Assembly: GCA_964463695.1 (NCBI GenBank)
Contig: CAYXCZ010000017.1
Span: forward strand, 1 to 64,000
DNA length: 64,000 bases
Origin: JALNZU01 sp964463695
Lineage (GTDB): Bacteria > Bacteroidota > Bacteroidia > Bacteroidales > F082
Reading direction: 5' to 3'
In this document: positions 44,793-54,759 of the stretch, piece after piece
How the letters are laid out: each line of letters starts with the position of its first letter
Position numbering within the stretch: position 1 is the stretch's first letter
The notes under the pieces: model-generated
Seen by the model: only the letters and a program-made list of their open reading frames with translations
What the model was told of the DNA's origin: nothing
Databases searched by the model: none
Program-made: the position numbers and the translations under genes

Positions 44793-45461
44793 TTATTTTG
44801 AATTAATAATTGCACTTATTTCCTTTTTCCAAATCATATATCCCTTAGCATTCATGTGTAACATATCATCAAGAAATAGGGTTGAATCCGGAAGGTTATT
44901 TTTGTTAAGCATTGATTTCCAAATACTAATAAACTCTGAGTTGGATTGAGAATCAATGAAATTGCTTATCATCTGATTTGCTTCGATGAATCTTTCTGAT
45001 AAATGCCAACGACTTGGGCTTGGCTTCATCGAGATATAAACTATCATCACATCGGGTAATTGAGATCTGATCTTTTGAAATAGCTGAACGAACCGGGTTG
45101 CGGCATCTGATGCTGTTAACTTTTCATCAAAGGCTAGATCATTTTCACCGCAATAGATTATAATTCTTTCCGGCTTGAAAGGGATTACAATATCATCAAC
45201 ATATCTGATTTGATCAACAAGACTAGAACCGCCGAAAGCTCTGTTGATAATTTTAATATCCTGAAAATCATCTTGAACATTTTTCCAGATAGTGAAAGAC
45301 GAACTGCCAATAAAAAAAGTAGCATCGAATGGGGGAGGAGAGATGCTGTCGTTTCTCTTAAATTGATTTACAACTTCTGCAAAAGGGTATTCAACTAATT
45401 GTGAATTAGCATTTTGAAATAATATGACCAATAGAAAAATTAGTAGGATTCTTATTTTCAT
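44793..45461 (-). CDS. SGNH/GDSL-family hydrolase, exported
   Basis: A 222-residue exported protein (signal peptide ending QNANS). All four SGNH blocks are seen: block I FFIGSSSF (nucleophile Ser), block II GGSSLVD, block III YCGENDLAF (GxND), and block V DMLHMN (Asp-x-x-His). Family members are esterases, often deacetylases or desuccinylases of polysaccharides. In this operon it could remove acyl groups from a substituted glucan, but the substrate is an inference. It lies 6 bases upstream of GH3 and 19 bases downstream of the GH43-like gene. Confidence 0.85.
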   Translation of the reverse strand: MKIRILLIFLLVILFQNANSQLVEYPFAEVVNQFKRNDSISPPPFDATFFIGSSSFTIWKNVQDDFQDIKIINRAFGGSSLVDQIRYVDDIVIPFKPERIIIYCGENDLAFDEKLTASDAATRFVQLFQKIRSQLPDVMIVYISMKPSPSRWHLSERFIEANQMISNFIDSQSNSEFISIWKSMLNKNNLPDSTLFLDDMLHMNAKGYMIWKKEISAIINSK

Positions 45462-45480
45462 AACACTATCCTGCTTTTTC

Positions 45481-47226
45481 TTATTTAACTTCTACAATTG
45501 AAAAAAGAGGACTTAGGCCGCTTTCATTGATAGCCTCAATAGTGAAATAATATGTTTTTTCTTTGTCTAAGGTCTTTAACCAATATTCGTTAGCACCATA
45601 GACCATGATCGAATTGTACATTTTATCAGGTTCGGTGCCCATGTATATGTTGTAGGCATAAGCATTGTCAACAGGTTTCCATTTTAGCCAGGCACTTCTT
45701 TTGTCCTTTTCCGTTCTTAGAACGATAAAATCTTCTACTTTTTTCGGTTTTTCGACATTCCCAAAGCCAAAAACTCTCAATCCGCTGATTGCGAATTTTC
45801 CAGTGGGCATATGTATGTTTTCGAGTTTTAAGAACCGTGCCTTTACATCCTCAGGCAGTTCAATATAATCATGTGGTACATCTTTGGTGTTTTTACTTTT
45901 ATCAACGATCAAATTCCACTTTTTACCATCAGTTGAGGCAAAAATTTTGTATTGATGGAAAACACCTAATGACTTTCCGAGGAACTCAGCATCCTGATCA
46001 GCATAGTTCACCTGTATGGCTTTTACAGTTGAAATATCTCCCAAATCGGTCTGAATCCATTCACCTTCATCGGAAGATGCAGCCGACCAGTATGTTTTGA
46101 TACTTTCATCAACGGCATAATTAGCCTGATAATTTCCATAGGTGGAGGACACCGCAACAGGTTTATTATAGTTTAAAAGCATCCAGCCCGTGAAACGACT
46201 TTCCAAATGATCTGATTCATTATCAGGAAGATATGTTGGATAATCTCCAAAAGCCGTATTGCAAAACATCACATCATCCTTATCAAAGCCAGCTGGCCAA
46301 ATTCCAATTCTTCGCTCAAAATTGTTTTTTACCGAAAGTGCAATTGTTGAAACATGCCAATAATTATTCCATTTATCCTGAAAGGTCGCCCCGTGACCAG
46401 CACCACGAGCAAAGCCTCCCGCCTTGTAACTGAGTGGCATTGATTGAGGTATAAAAGGTCCAAGAGGTTTTTCACCAACCACAACCCCGTCGGCATACCC
46501 GCTGAATTCAGTTCCTGGAGCACCATATTGCAGATAGTATTTTCCGTTATTTTTTGTCATCCATGCTCCTTCAATAAATGGATCTAGAAAAGTGTCATCC
46601 ATGTGTTCGCCAAAGCGTTGCCAACCATAGCGCCAGGGCTGTAGCAGATACATTTCCTTGCGGGTTGCAAGTGGCTCCATGGTTTTCCGGTTCAATTCAA
46701 CGCCATAAAGCGGAAATTGATTACTGCTTCCATTGTACATGTAAAAACGGCCATCATCATCGGTGAAGAATGCCGGATCCCAGCCTCCTATAGCAAAAGA
46801 ATCGACAAGAGGCTTCCATTCGTCCAATTTGGGGTTTGTGCTCATCCAAATCGTAAATTTGTTGGTATAGGTTGAACCAAAAACAATCATAGTATCACCA
46901 ATCACACCCACAGCAGGAGCGCAAAGTTCATCATAACCCTCGTTCCATGGCCTAAGAAATCTTCGTGAAATAAAGTTCCAGTTTATCATATCGCTACTCC
47001 ACCAATAACCCCATTGATTAGTGGAAAACAAAAAATAATCATTTTTGTAGTTCACAATTACAGGGTCAGCAGTTGCACGATGACGCCCCCATTCGCTAAA
47101 GTTTGGAATAGGAGTATAGCCATAATCCAGATTAACAGGATTACAGTAAGTTTTTTGTTGAGCATTTAAATTCTGACCAAAAATTAATGCAAAACCAATT
47201 ATAAGTAAAAGCTTTAAATATTTCAT
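45481..47226 (-). CDS. GH43-like five-bladed propeller glycosidase with discoidin and Fn3 modules
   Basis: The start chosen at 47226 (MKYLKLLLIIGFALIFGQ) gives a proper signal peptide and 581 residues. An upstream ATG nine codons earlier would overlap the GH31 gene. The propeller (about 25-330) keeps three acidic residues in GH43-like contexts: D54 in ATADPV, D150 in GWDPAFF and E219 in FIEGAWM. A discoidin module (about 360-490) and an Fn3 module (about 495-580) follow. GH43/GH117-type enzymes usually remove arabinose, xylose, galactose or anhydrogalactose. Its role in a beta-1,2-glucan locus is unexplained, and removal of a side group is one option. Confidence 0.8.
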   Translation of the reverse strand: MKYLKLLLIIGFALIFGQNLNAQQKTYCNPVNLDYGYTPIPNFSEWGRHRATADPVIVNYKNDYFLFSTNQWGYWWSSDMINWNFISRRFLRPWNEGYDELCAPAVGVIGDTMIVFGSTYTNKFTIWMSTNPKLDEWKPLVDSFAIGGWDPAFFTDDDGRFYMYNGSSNQFPLYGVELNRKTMEPLATRKEMYLLQPWRYGWQRFGEHMDDTFLDPFIEGAWMTKNNGKYYLQYGAPGTEFSGYADGVVVGEKPLGPFIPQSMPLSYKAGGFARGAGHGATFQDKWNNYWHVSTIALSVKNNFERRIGIWPAGFDKDDVMFCNTAFGDYPTYLPDNESDHLESRFTGWMLLNYNKPVAVSSTYGNYQANYAVDESIKTYWSAASSDEGEWIQTDLGDISTVKAIQVNYADQDAEFLGKSLGVFHQYKIFASTDGKKWNLIVDKSKNTKDVPHDYIELPEDVKARFLKLENIHMPTGKFAISGLRVFGFGNVEKPKKVEDFIVLRTEKDKRSAWLKWKPVDNAYAYNIYMGTEPDKMYNSIMVYGANEYWLKTLDKEKTYYFTIEAINESGLSPLFSIVEVK

Positions 47227-47243
47227 ATACAGAGTCTTAGAAT

Positions 47244-49751
47244 TTATTTCCATGTTATTGTAATCACATCACTGATATTTTTAAATGTCAGAACATAGCA
47301 TTGTGGTAATGTCTCATCTTCCCTGAGTGAACGAAAATAGGAAGGATCATAAATATCTTCGAGGTATTTCAATCCGTCGAGTAATAGCTTAGACTTTGAA
47401 TCTATAGAAATGGTTTTTCCATTGAACAAAGGTTGTATCAATAACTTATCAAAGCCATGAAAAATACACTGAATAGAGGTAAATCTTGAGACATAACTAC
47501 CTGATACAGAATCAAAAGTCAATTTATTTTGTAAAGGGTCAAAATGAATATTTCGGTTGTAAAAATTTCCATTTTGATATTCCATCGTTGAACCATCATC
47601 TTCATAATATTCAAAGGTATTCAATTCGGTTCCGTTGTAAAGATGGATAAACAAGGTGTCGCCCGGAGATTCTTTTGTTGATTGCACAGAACGCTGCATG
47701 GGCAAAATCGAAGAGGCTTTAACAAATAATGGAATTTTATGTAAAGGAACTGTTTGTGAAAATTCTTGATTGCCCTGTAAAAGTTCGTCAGAATATAGAT
47801 CAAACCATTGACCTTCAGGAAGATAATAATTTTTAGTAATTTCAGATCCCGTTACCGGCACCACCATAATCGCGTCACCAAACAAAAATTGGTATTGAAA
47901 AAGCTGGTCATAAACTTTATTATCAAAAGGATTATTGATGCTTAAACTTCTTACAATTGGAATTCCGGTTGTTGAAGCTTCATAAAATATGGAATAGAGA
48001 TATGGCATCAAACGATAACGAAACTCAATAAAAACTTTACTGATTGCTTCAGCTTCTTCACCATAACTCCATGGTTCGTTGGCATTTCCAAAAGCTTCTT
48101 TGTGATTTCTTGCATAAGGCGAAAAAGCACCAACCTGCATCCACCGAATGAAAAGTGGTTTAGGTGTATTACCGATATAACCACCGATATCGTCACCAAC
48201 AAAACTTAAGCCTGATAAACCAAGTTGAGTATTCAGTAATGCACCACCAAGCAAATATTCATCTTTAGCAGTATTGTCGCCGGTCCAGACAGCTGCATAA
48301 CGTTGAACGCCGGCAAAACCTGAGCGGGTAAGAATAAACGGGCGACGATTTCCACCAAATTTTTTTGCAGACTCGAAACTGCTGCGGGCCATCTGCATGC
48401 CATAAACATTTTTTGCTTCCATAGCTCCGGCCTTATTACCATCGAAATCAAATACCAGATTATCAGGTAAGTAACTCCCGCCAACCGCAGGCTCATTCAT
48501 ATCGTTCCAATAACCATGGATACCATTTTCAGGAAGAAATTTCATGTTTTCAATCCACCAATTTCTTGCTTTTGGAGACGTAAAATCAACAAAATGATTG
48601 AAACTAGGGGCGATTTCGGCTTCATAAAGACTTCCATCTGCATATTTAACGAAGACATCTTCTTTTAATCCATCATGATGTGCAAAATATGTTGAGTCAA
48701 TTTTAATACCCGGATTAACAGAGGCAGTCACTTCAATATCCAGATTTTTCAGGTAAGAAGTCAGGCCAGGCAAATCAGGAAAGCGTTTTTTGTTGATACG
48801 AAATGGTTCATAATCTTGAAGATAGTCGGCATCCAATACGATACAATCTATTGGAAACTTTTTTGCACGAAAGTTATCTGCCAAAAGTTTTACATTATAA
48901 TCGGGAAAGTAGCTGCATCGGCTTTGATGATAACCAAGACTCCACTTTGGAGGCAATTGCATTCGGCCGGTTAAAGAAGTGTAATGAAAAAGAATTTTCT
49001 CAATCGATTCGTCGTAAATGAAAAAATAATCCACATCACCACCATCAGCTGTAATTGAAGTAAAATAAGGAGTTGATAGCCCGAAATTGAAAAATGTTTT
49101 GAAGGTATTATGATAAAAAAGACCATAAACTTCCTGAGAATGAATTCCAATATAAAATGGAATGCTCACATACATTGATAAACGTGGATCACCATATTTG
49201 TATGTATCCGTGTTGTTTAAAGTGAAACCATTACCTCTTTTATCAAGGTTTCCAAGTACCTCACCAAGACCCACAAATCGTTCATCATCATGAAGCTTTT
49301 TATAAATTGTTGTTCTTTGACCCGTGAAACTTGTACCAAAGCCTATGCCGGCAACATCTTCATTAATTATTTTACCCTGTTTGTTACGAAACACAGCCCT
49401 GAAAGCAGGAGTCTTCTCAATTTCAAGGTTAATTATGCCTGTTTGAACAAAAATTGAATGATCATTTTCAAAAACCTGAAAAGCAGTAGTATTTTCAATC
49501 ATTTGATTTATAAGTGAATATGAAAAATCACTCATTGTATCTTTTAGTGAAACCCTGATTCGGATGGTGTTTTTGTTATAAACCTGAACACGAAATTGAG
49601 CTTCAGTGGTTTTACCTTCAAGGCCATTATCCGTTTTATTCCAATCTAAAACAGGGCCAATATCAGTAACCTGGGCATATGTTTTTGCCTCTGTCAAAAG
49701 AAAAACAAGCATCCAAATGAACAGCAATAATGGTTTAAAATGTGACATCAT
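47244..49751 (-). CDS. GH31 alpha-glucosidase-like enzyme, exported
   Basis: An 835-residue GH31 protein with a signal peptide (KTYAQ). The catalytic nucleophile lies in GYWNDMNEP (D417) and the acid/base in VWTGDNTAKD (D492). RFVGLGEVLGNLDKRG, KWSLGYHQSRCSYFP and SFVGDDIGGYIG are typical family motifs. GH31 acts on alpha-linkages, which are absent from plain linear beta-1,2-glucan. Cyclic osmoregulated glucans of Xanthomonas and Ralstonia are beta-1,2 chains closed by one alpha-1,6 bond, so linearising such rings is an attractive but unproven role. Its start overlaps the upstream GH144 stop by 4 bases. Confidence 0.9.
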   Translation of the reverse strand: MMSHFKPLLLFIWMLVFLLTEAKTYAQVTDIGPVLDWNKTDNGLEGKTTEAQFRVQVYNKNTIRIRVSLKDTMSDFSYSLINQMIENTTAFQVFENDHSIFVQTGIINLEIEKTPAFRAVFRNKQGKIINEDVAGIGFGTSFTGQRTTIYKKLHDDERFVGLGEVLGNLDKRGNGFTLNNTDTYKYGDPRLSMYVSIPFYIGIHSQEVYGLFYHNTFKTFFNFGLSTPYFTSITADGGDVDYFFIYDESIEKILFHYTSLTGRMQLPPKWSLGYHQSRCSYFPDYNVKLLADNFRAKKFPIDCIVLDADYLQDYEPFRINKKRFPDLPGLTSYLKNLDIEVTASVNPGIKIDSTYFAHHDGLKEDVFVKYADGSLYEAEIAPSFNHFVDFTSPKARNWWIENMKFLPENGIHGYWNDMNEPAVGGSYLPDNLVFDFDGNKAGAMEAKNVYGMQMARSSFESAKKFGGNRRPFILTRSGFAGVQRYAAVWTGDNTAKDEYLLGGALLNTQLGLSGLSFVGDDIGGYIGNTPKPLFIRWMQVGAFSPYARNHKEAFGNANEPWSYGEEAEAISKVFIEFRYRLMPYLYSIFYEASTTGIPIVRSLSINNPFDNKVYDQLFQYQFLFGDAIMVVPVTGSEITKNYYLPEGQWFDLYSDELLQGNQEFSQTVPLHKIPLFVKASSILPMQRSVQSTKESPGDTLFIHLYNGTELNTFEYYEDDGSTMEYQNGNFYNRNIHFDPLQNKLTFDSVSGSYVSRFTSIQCIFHGFDKLLIQPLFNGKTISIDSKSKLLLDGLKYLEDIYDPSYFRSLREDETLPQCYVLTFKNISDVITITWK

Positions 49752-51913
49752 TTTTTTCTTGAATTTGTTTCGGTCTCAAGTTTTATTAACCCATTCAGGA
49801 TATCTTCGTTTTGCATAAAAAGTTTCCATATCAATCCTGATCGGTAATTCTCAATCATTACGGTCATAGGAGCTTGATTCAGACCCATGTAGATTGTTGA
49901 ACACCAGTTTTGTGATAAGCTGAAAGCATCTTTAAAACCATATTCACCCCATAAAAAACCTCCGTAATTGTTGTAATAGTTCTTCAAAGCGTCCATAGAT
50001 TCTTTTGGGGTATAAGGAAACGAACTTATTGCTCCGGTAGGAGCTAATTTGCCATGATCTTGCCAAACTACCGGTTCATCCGCGGAATAATCAAAAGGCC
50101 CGTCAGATGCTGTCAAACCCCAGCCATCAGAGCCATAACCTTTGTATTTCAGAGGGTTTTCAACACAATATTTATGATTTATCATTGCAATGTGTTGATT
50201 GTTAACAAAATAGTTCGTGTATTCATCTGAAATCAGATTAGGGTCGTAGCCCATATAGGAATAATGAGTGAAAAATAATGGCCCTCCATTGGAAACACCA
50301 ACTGCTAATGGAATCCCATAATAACTTTTTCCATTTGTATAAGTAGCTCCATCTGATGTTTGACCCCAATTAGCGCGGTAATTATACCCGGTGCTATCCT
50401 GATTAGCCCAACCACTGTAATACATACTTGCTGGTATTGAGTGTGTTGGTGATGCAATTGCAAGCAAGTAGGTTACCATTGTCTCGTTCCAGCCTATAAG
50501 TTTATGATTGATAATCCATTCTTTATCAGGAGACCAATGCCAGTAGAGAAACTTGCTTTCGGGGGTTTTCCTGAACCAGTCCCATTCAACTCTTTCCCAA
50601 ATAGCCGTTATTTTCTCCCTGATGAGCGCCTCCTTTTCGTTCTCACCTGAGAAGTACTGCTTTGCAGCCAATAGCCCCTGAAGCAGAAATGAGGTTTCGA
50701 CCAAATCGGCCCCATTGTCTCTTTGACCAAAGAAGGGTACAGTTTTACCTGATGTTCCGTCTAAAAAGTGAGGATAAACTCCATGAAACGATTCAGCATT
50801 TTCGAGAAATGTCACTATTTTTACAAAGCGTTCAACGGCTTGATCTCTTGTAATAAACTGACGTTCAGTACCTGCAATTAAAGCCATGATTCCAAATCCT
50901 GATGCTCCGGTTGCAATCATGTTATGTCTGCCATGAATATTTTCGAGTGCAAGTCCGCTCACTGGTTCTGCGGCTTCCCAATAATACCTGAATGATGCTT
51001 CCTGAACCATTGTAAGCAATTCGTCATCATTCATTTCAACCGTAGCAGATTTCACGATAGATGAAAATGGGCCTTCATCATAATGCTGACTTAGACAAGT
51101 CGTTTTATAAAAATATGTTTTTCCGGATTCACCGGTAAAATCTGTAAAGCGTTTAATATAAGGTTGTTGAATGCCTATTGCCCTAAATTCAACCCCATCG
51201 CTTGATCTATAAATTTTTACCAGGTTAATCGAACTATCAGATATTGCTTCCCACGACATATCGATATGTTTGGAATATCCTTTTGCTTTAAGATTTTCCG
51301 TAATTATTGCCGGTTTAACAACTGGGCTCCACAAAACACACTCAACATCATCAATGTAAAGAATATGTTGTTGATTAATAGTGTTTTGCTGGGAAAAAAC
51401 AACAGCAATATATGTATCAGACGGATTTTCAGAGGAATTCGAAAAAGATTTTAGACTCAACATTATCTGATGCCATTTTGCAACAGGCAACTCACTTATA
51501 TATTGCTTCTTGGTTAGGCTACTATCTTTTCTCATCAATTGAATCGTAGGAAGGTCCTTGACAGTTGTCAAATCCGAAGGGTTGAAAATCCACAAAGACA
51601 AATGTGAGGCTGGTTTAAAGTTGTCCATACCTCTGATTTCCTGTCTGTAAATAGTCGCCGACCAGCTACCACTTTTTGTATTCATGTAGTTAAGCTCAAT
51701 TGAATTGCCGGGTGTGTGAAAAACAGTTGAGCTTACCGGAAGTTTTCCTTGTTTGTTATCAATAAAAGAATCGCCACTTGAATTGGTTTTGCTAAAAAAA
51801 TAATCTCCTTTCATTGCACTGTTCTGAAAAAAGCGAAAAGTGTAGGAATATTCTTGAGCGAACAAACCAAACGAAACCAATAAAAAGAATATCAAAAGTT
51901 TAATTCTTACCAT
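49748..51913 (-). CDS. GH144-like glucanase with N-terminal CBM-like and Fn3 modules
   Basis: A 721-residue exported protein (signal peptide ending LFAQ). The N-terminal jelly-roll module (about 22-195) resembles CBM11-type domains, and an Fn3 domain (about 200-290) follows. The PF10091/GH144 catalytic domain (about 300-715) shows GASGFGIMALIAG, RDNGADLVETSFLLQG, WGLTASDGPFDYS, FPYTPKESMDALKNYY and MTVMIENYRSGLIWKLFM. It is predicted to cut beta-1,2-glucan. Its extra modules suggest grip on long polymer. It is one of four tandem paralogues and overlaps the GH31 start (ATGA). Confidence 0.88.
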   Translation of the reverse strand: MVRIKLLIFFLLVSFGLFAQEYSYTFRFFQNSAMKGDYFFSKTNSSGDSFIDNKQGKLPVSSTVFHTPGNSIELNYMNTKSGSWSATIYRQEIRGMDNFKPASHLSLWIFNPSDLTTVKDLPTIQLMRKDSSLTKKQYISELPVAKWHQIMLSLKSFSNSSENPSDTYIAVVFSQQNTINQQHILYIDDVECVLWSPVVKPAIITENLKAKGYSKHIDMSWEAISDSSINLVKIYRSSDGVEFRAIGIQQPYIKRFTDFTGESGKTYFYKTTCLSQHYDEGPFSSIVKSATVEMNDDELLTMVQEASFRYYWEAAEPVSGLALENIHGRHNMIATGASGFGIMALIAGTERQFITRDQAVERFVKIVTFLENAESFHGVYPHFLDGTSGKTVPFFGQRDNGADLVETSFLLQGLLAAKQYFSGENEKEALIREKITAIWERVEWDWFRKTPESKFLYWHWSPDKEWIINHKLIGWNETMVTYLLAIASPTHSIPASMYYSGWANQDSTGYNYRANWGQTSDGATYTNGKSYYGIPLAVGVSNGGPLFFTHYSYMGYDPNLISDEYTNYFVNNQHIAMINHKYCVENPLKYKGYGSDGWGLTASDGPFDYSADEPVVWQDHGKLAPTGAISSFPYTPKESMDALKNYYNNYGGFLWGEYGFKDAFSLSQNWCSTIYMGLNQAPMTVMIENYRSGLIWKLFMQNEDILNGLIKLETETNSRKK

Positions 51914-51926
51914 TTCAAACAGTTTT

Positions 51927-53360
51927 TTATTTCTTTATGTATGGACTTTGGAAACCTAATTTTGTCAGACCTTTCTGAATATCAGGTATTTTCATAAAAA
52001 GTTCCCAAATTAAACCTGTGCGGTAGTTTTCAATCATTATAATTATTGGCCCCTGATCAATTGCCAGATGGCTTTTTGCATACCAATTATGCGTTTCACT
52101 GAAACCATCCACAAAACCATATTCACTCCAAATCTTATCTCCAAGATTATAATAAAAATGCTTCAAGGCATCCATTGAATATTCAGGAGTGTAGGGAAAT
52201 GATGACAATGCAGCTGTTGGTTGGATCACTCCAAAATCCGTATCCGGACAGTGAGCAACATAACCTTTATAACTGTCACCAGCTGTCAGACCCCAGCAAT
52301 TTTCGCCATATCCTTTATAATTTTTTGGATTTTCGATGCAATAAGCCCTGTTAATCAAGGTGTGGTTTCGTGCCTGTTCAAAATAATTGATACCCAATGA
52401 ATCGACAAGTCCATTTGGATCAATCCCGGTAAAGGTGTAATGTTCAAAAAATAATGGGCCTCCTTTGTCGTAGTTACCTAAAGGAAGCGGAATGCCATAA
52501 TAAGACTTTCCATTTCTAAAACCTTGACTACCAGCCCAACTACCATCATACACATCTTTCGAGATGGAATGGAAGGGTGAAGATGCTGCCATCACATAAG
52601 TGATCAGACATTCATTCCAGCCCCAAACAGGAAAGTTCATATCAAAACCATTATTTGGACTCCAATGCCAATAAAGCTTGTTTTCGCCATTAGTGTGCCA
52701 ATTCCAGTTAGCTACATTCCACATTTGGGTGATCCTTTTCCGCAGATAAACTTCAATAGGAATATCAGCATTGAAATATTCGCGAGCTGCTAAAAATCCC
52801 ATGAGCAGATAGGATGTTTCAACTATATCTGCGCCATCATCAAGACGATCGAATTTGATGGTTTTTCCAGTGCGACCATCCATAAAATGAGGGTAAATTC
52901 CGTGATAACAATCAGCGTTTATTAAAAAATCTGCAATCTGAACAAGTCTTCTGACAGCAGTATCTCTGCCTATCCAACCTCTTTCAACAGCGATGATTGT
53001 ACTCATGATACCAAAGCCTGTTCCTCCAATAGCACAAGCATCAGGCCCAAATTCTGTTTTACTGAAATTTGGTTCACCCCAGGCCTCGTTGATATAATCC
53101 CAATAGTGCTCGGCGAGAACTGTCGTGCTTCGCTCTCTTGCAAGTCCGCTAACAGGATGCGCATAATGCCAAAAAAACCTGAAAGTTTGTTTTTGAATAA
53201 TTTCAAGTAACACTGAATCAGGTATTTCACTTAAAATTCCAGTAACTGGAATGAATGAATCAACAGAGGTTGCCTTAGTTTTTTCCTGGGCAGCTCCTGA
53301 ATTTAGTATGAAAACCATAAAACAAAATAAAAAAAGCAGTTTCTTTGAGAGTGCATTCAT
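51927..53360 (-). CDS. GH144-like endo-beta-1,2-glucanase
   Basis: A 477-residue exported protein with a signal peptide ending near SGAAQ. It is essentially all PF10091/GH144 domain, with FWHYAHPVSGLARERS, GGTGFGIMSTIIAVERGWI, DDGADIVETSYLLMG, CWGLTAGDSYKGY, SSFPYTPEYSMDALKHFYY and IDQGPIIIMIENYRTGL. Endo-hydrolysis of beta-1,2-glucan in the periplasm is expected. One region (about residues 88-105, EAWGEPNFSKTEFGPDAC) is longer than in the neighbours and may reshape the cleft. It lies 13 bases upstream of the modular paralogue. Confidence 0.9.
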   Translation of the reverse strand: MNALSKKLLFLFCFMVFILNSGAAQEKTKATSVDSFIPVTGILSEIPDSVLLEIIQKQTFRFFWHYAHPVSGLARERSTTVLAEHYWDYINEAWGEPNFSKTEFGPDACAIGGTGFGIMSTIIAVERGWIGRDTAVRRLVQIADFLINADCYHGIYPHFMDGRTGKTIKFDRLDDGADIVETSYLLMGFLAAREYFNADIPIEVYLRKRITQMWNVANWNWHTNGENKLYWHWSPNNGFDMNFPVWGWNECLITYVMAASSPFHSISKDVYDGSWAGSQGFRNGKSYYGIPLPLGNYDKGGPLFFEHYTFTGIDPNGLVDSLGINYFEQARNHTLINRAYCIENPKNYKGYGENCWGLTAGDSYKGYVAHCPDTDFGVIQPTAALSSFPYTPEYSMDALKHFYYNLGDKIWSEYGFVDGFSETHNWYAKSHLAIDQGPIIIMIENYRTGLIWELFMKIPDIQKGLTKLGFQSPYIKK

Positions 53361-53390
53361 TGTAAATTGTGCATTAAGTGTGAAATATTA

Positions 53391-54746
53391 TTAATAATCA
53401 AAACCCAGTTTTGTTAGCCCTTGCTGAATTTCAGGGCTGCTCATAAACAGCTTCCATAGCAATCCGCTCCTGTGATTCTCTATCATTACAACAATAGGAC
53501 CCTGATCTATAGCCAGGTATTTTTCGGGAAACCAATTTTCTTGTTCGCTGAAAGCATCATAGAAACCATATTTGCCCCACAACTTATCTCCAAGCTGATA
53601 ATAAAAATACTTCATTGCCTGAAGGGAATATTCTGGAGTATAAGGGAAAGAAGATAAAGCCGCTGTTGGTGAAATTACACCTTTATCTGTTTCATATCCT
53701 GGAGCATGCGCATGATAAAAATCGGGTGAATAGCTTGCTGTTAATCCCCAGCAATTTTCACCATAACCTTTATAATCGAGAGGATTTTCAATACACCACT
53801 GCCGGTTTATCAGCGTATGATTTACATTATGTGTCCAGTAATCAGCATATTGATCAGAAAGATTTCGTGGATCTAATCCTAAAAAAGAATAATGAGACCA
53901 GAAAAGGGGGCCACCGAATTTTTCGGTTCTGTCGTGTTTTAACGTAAGATTGTATCCGTACGCGCCCATATTTGTCTTCATTTCGCCTTCCTGAGCCCAT
54001 CCTTTATGATAAACAGCAGCTGATACAGGAAAAGTAGGAGAGGAGGCGGCCAGCACATATGCTATCAAACATTCGTTATAACCTCTGATTGGAACATTCA
54101 TTTTCCATTCGTTTTCAGGAGACCAGTGCCAATATAGCACATCTTTACCATTCTTTGTGAACCACGACCATTCTACCTCTCTCCAGAGCTGATCAATTTT
54201 TGCTGCAAGTTGCTGTTCTTCAATACTTCCATTTAGAAAATATTGCCTGACAGCTAATAAACCCTGTATCAGAAAAGCCGTTTCAACGATATCGGCCCCG
54301 TTGTCATTGGTACTAAATGGCTCTACTATTCCTGTTGTTCCATCAATCCAGTGTGGCCATGCACCATGATACCTTTCAACTTTAGACAGCCAGTCAACAT
54401 TTTTTTTAAGGTGTTTGAAACCAGCTTCACGTGTGATAAAACCTCGTTCGATCCCAACGAGGATGGCCATAACACCAAAGCCAGAACCTCCGATTGTAAT
54501 GATATGTGCATCATTTTCATTGTAATAACCATCCGGGTGTATCCGCTCCGGGGCAAGTCCGGAGGTGGGCTCAGCTCCTTCATAGAAATACTGAAATGTT
54601 TGGTATTGAACGAGAGTCATTAATGAATCATCTGACAAAGCCATTTTAGGAATGCTGTCCTGTTTTTTATTTTCAGAAAACTTCGTTTCACACGACAACA
54701 ATGAAAACAGGACTGCCAAAACAAAGAAAAAACGAGGCATAATCAT
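53391..54746 (-). CDS. GH144-like endo-beta-1,2-glucanase lipoprotein
   Basis: A 451-residue protein with a lipoprotein signal (LFSLLSCETK). The catalytic GH144 domain (about 35-450) shows TSGLAPERIHPDGYYN, GGSGFGVMAILVGIERGFI, NDNGADIVETAFLIQGLLA, CWGLTASYSPDFYHA, SSFPYTPEYSLQAMKYFYY and IDQGPIVVMIENHRSGL. It is predicted to be membrane-anchored and to shorten beta-1,2-glucan chains. Compared with paralogues it has Tyr-Ser after ASY where others have Asp-Gly/Ser or Asp-Ile, a possible specificity change. Confidence 0.9.
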   Translation of the reverse strand: MIMPRFFFVLAVLFSLLSCETKFSENKKQDSIPKMALSDDSLMTLVQYQTFQYFYEGAEPTSGLAPERIHPDGYYNENDAHIITIGGSGFGVMAILVGIERGFITREAGFKHLKKNVDWLSKVERYHGAWPHWIDGTTGIVEPFSTNDNGADIVETAFLIQGLLAVRQYFLNGSIEEQQLAAKIDQLWREVEWSWFTKNGKDVLYWHWSPENEWKMNVPIRGYNECLIAYVLAASSPTFPVSAAVYHKGWAQEGEMKTNMGAYGYNLTLKHDRTEKFGGPLFWSHYSFLGLDPRNLSDQYADYWTHNVNHTLINRQWCIENPLDYKGYGENCWGLTASYSPDFYHAHAPGYETDKGVISPTAALSSFPYTPEYSLQAMKYFYYQLGDKLWGKYGFYDAFSEQENWFPEKYLAIDQGPIVVMIENHRSGLLWKLFMSSPEIQQGLTKLGFDY

Positions 54747-54759
54747 ATGTCTGGTTGGT

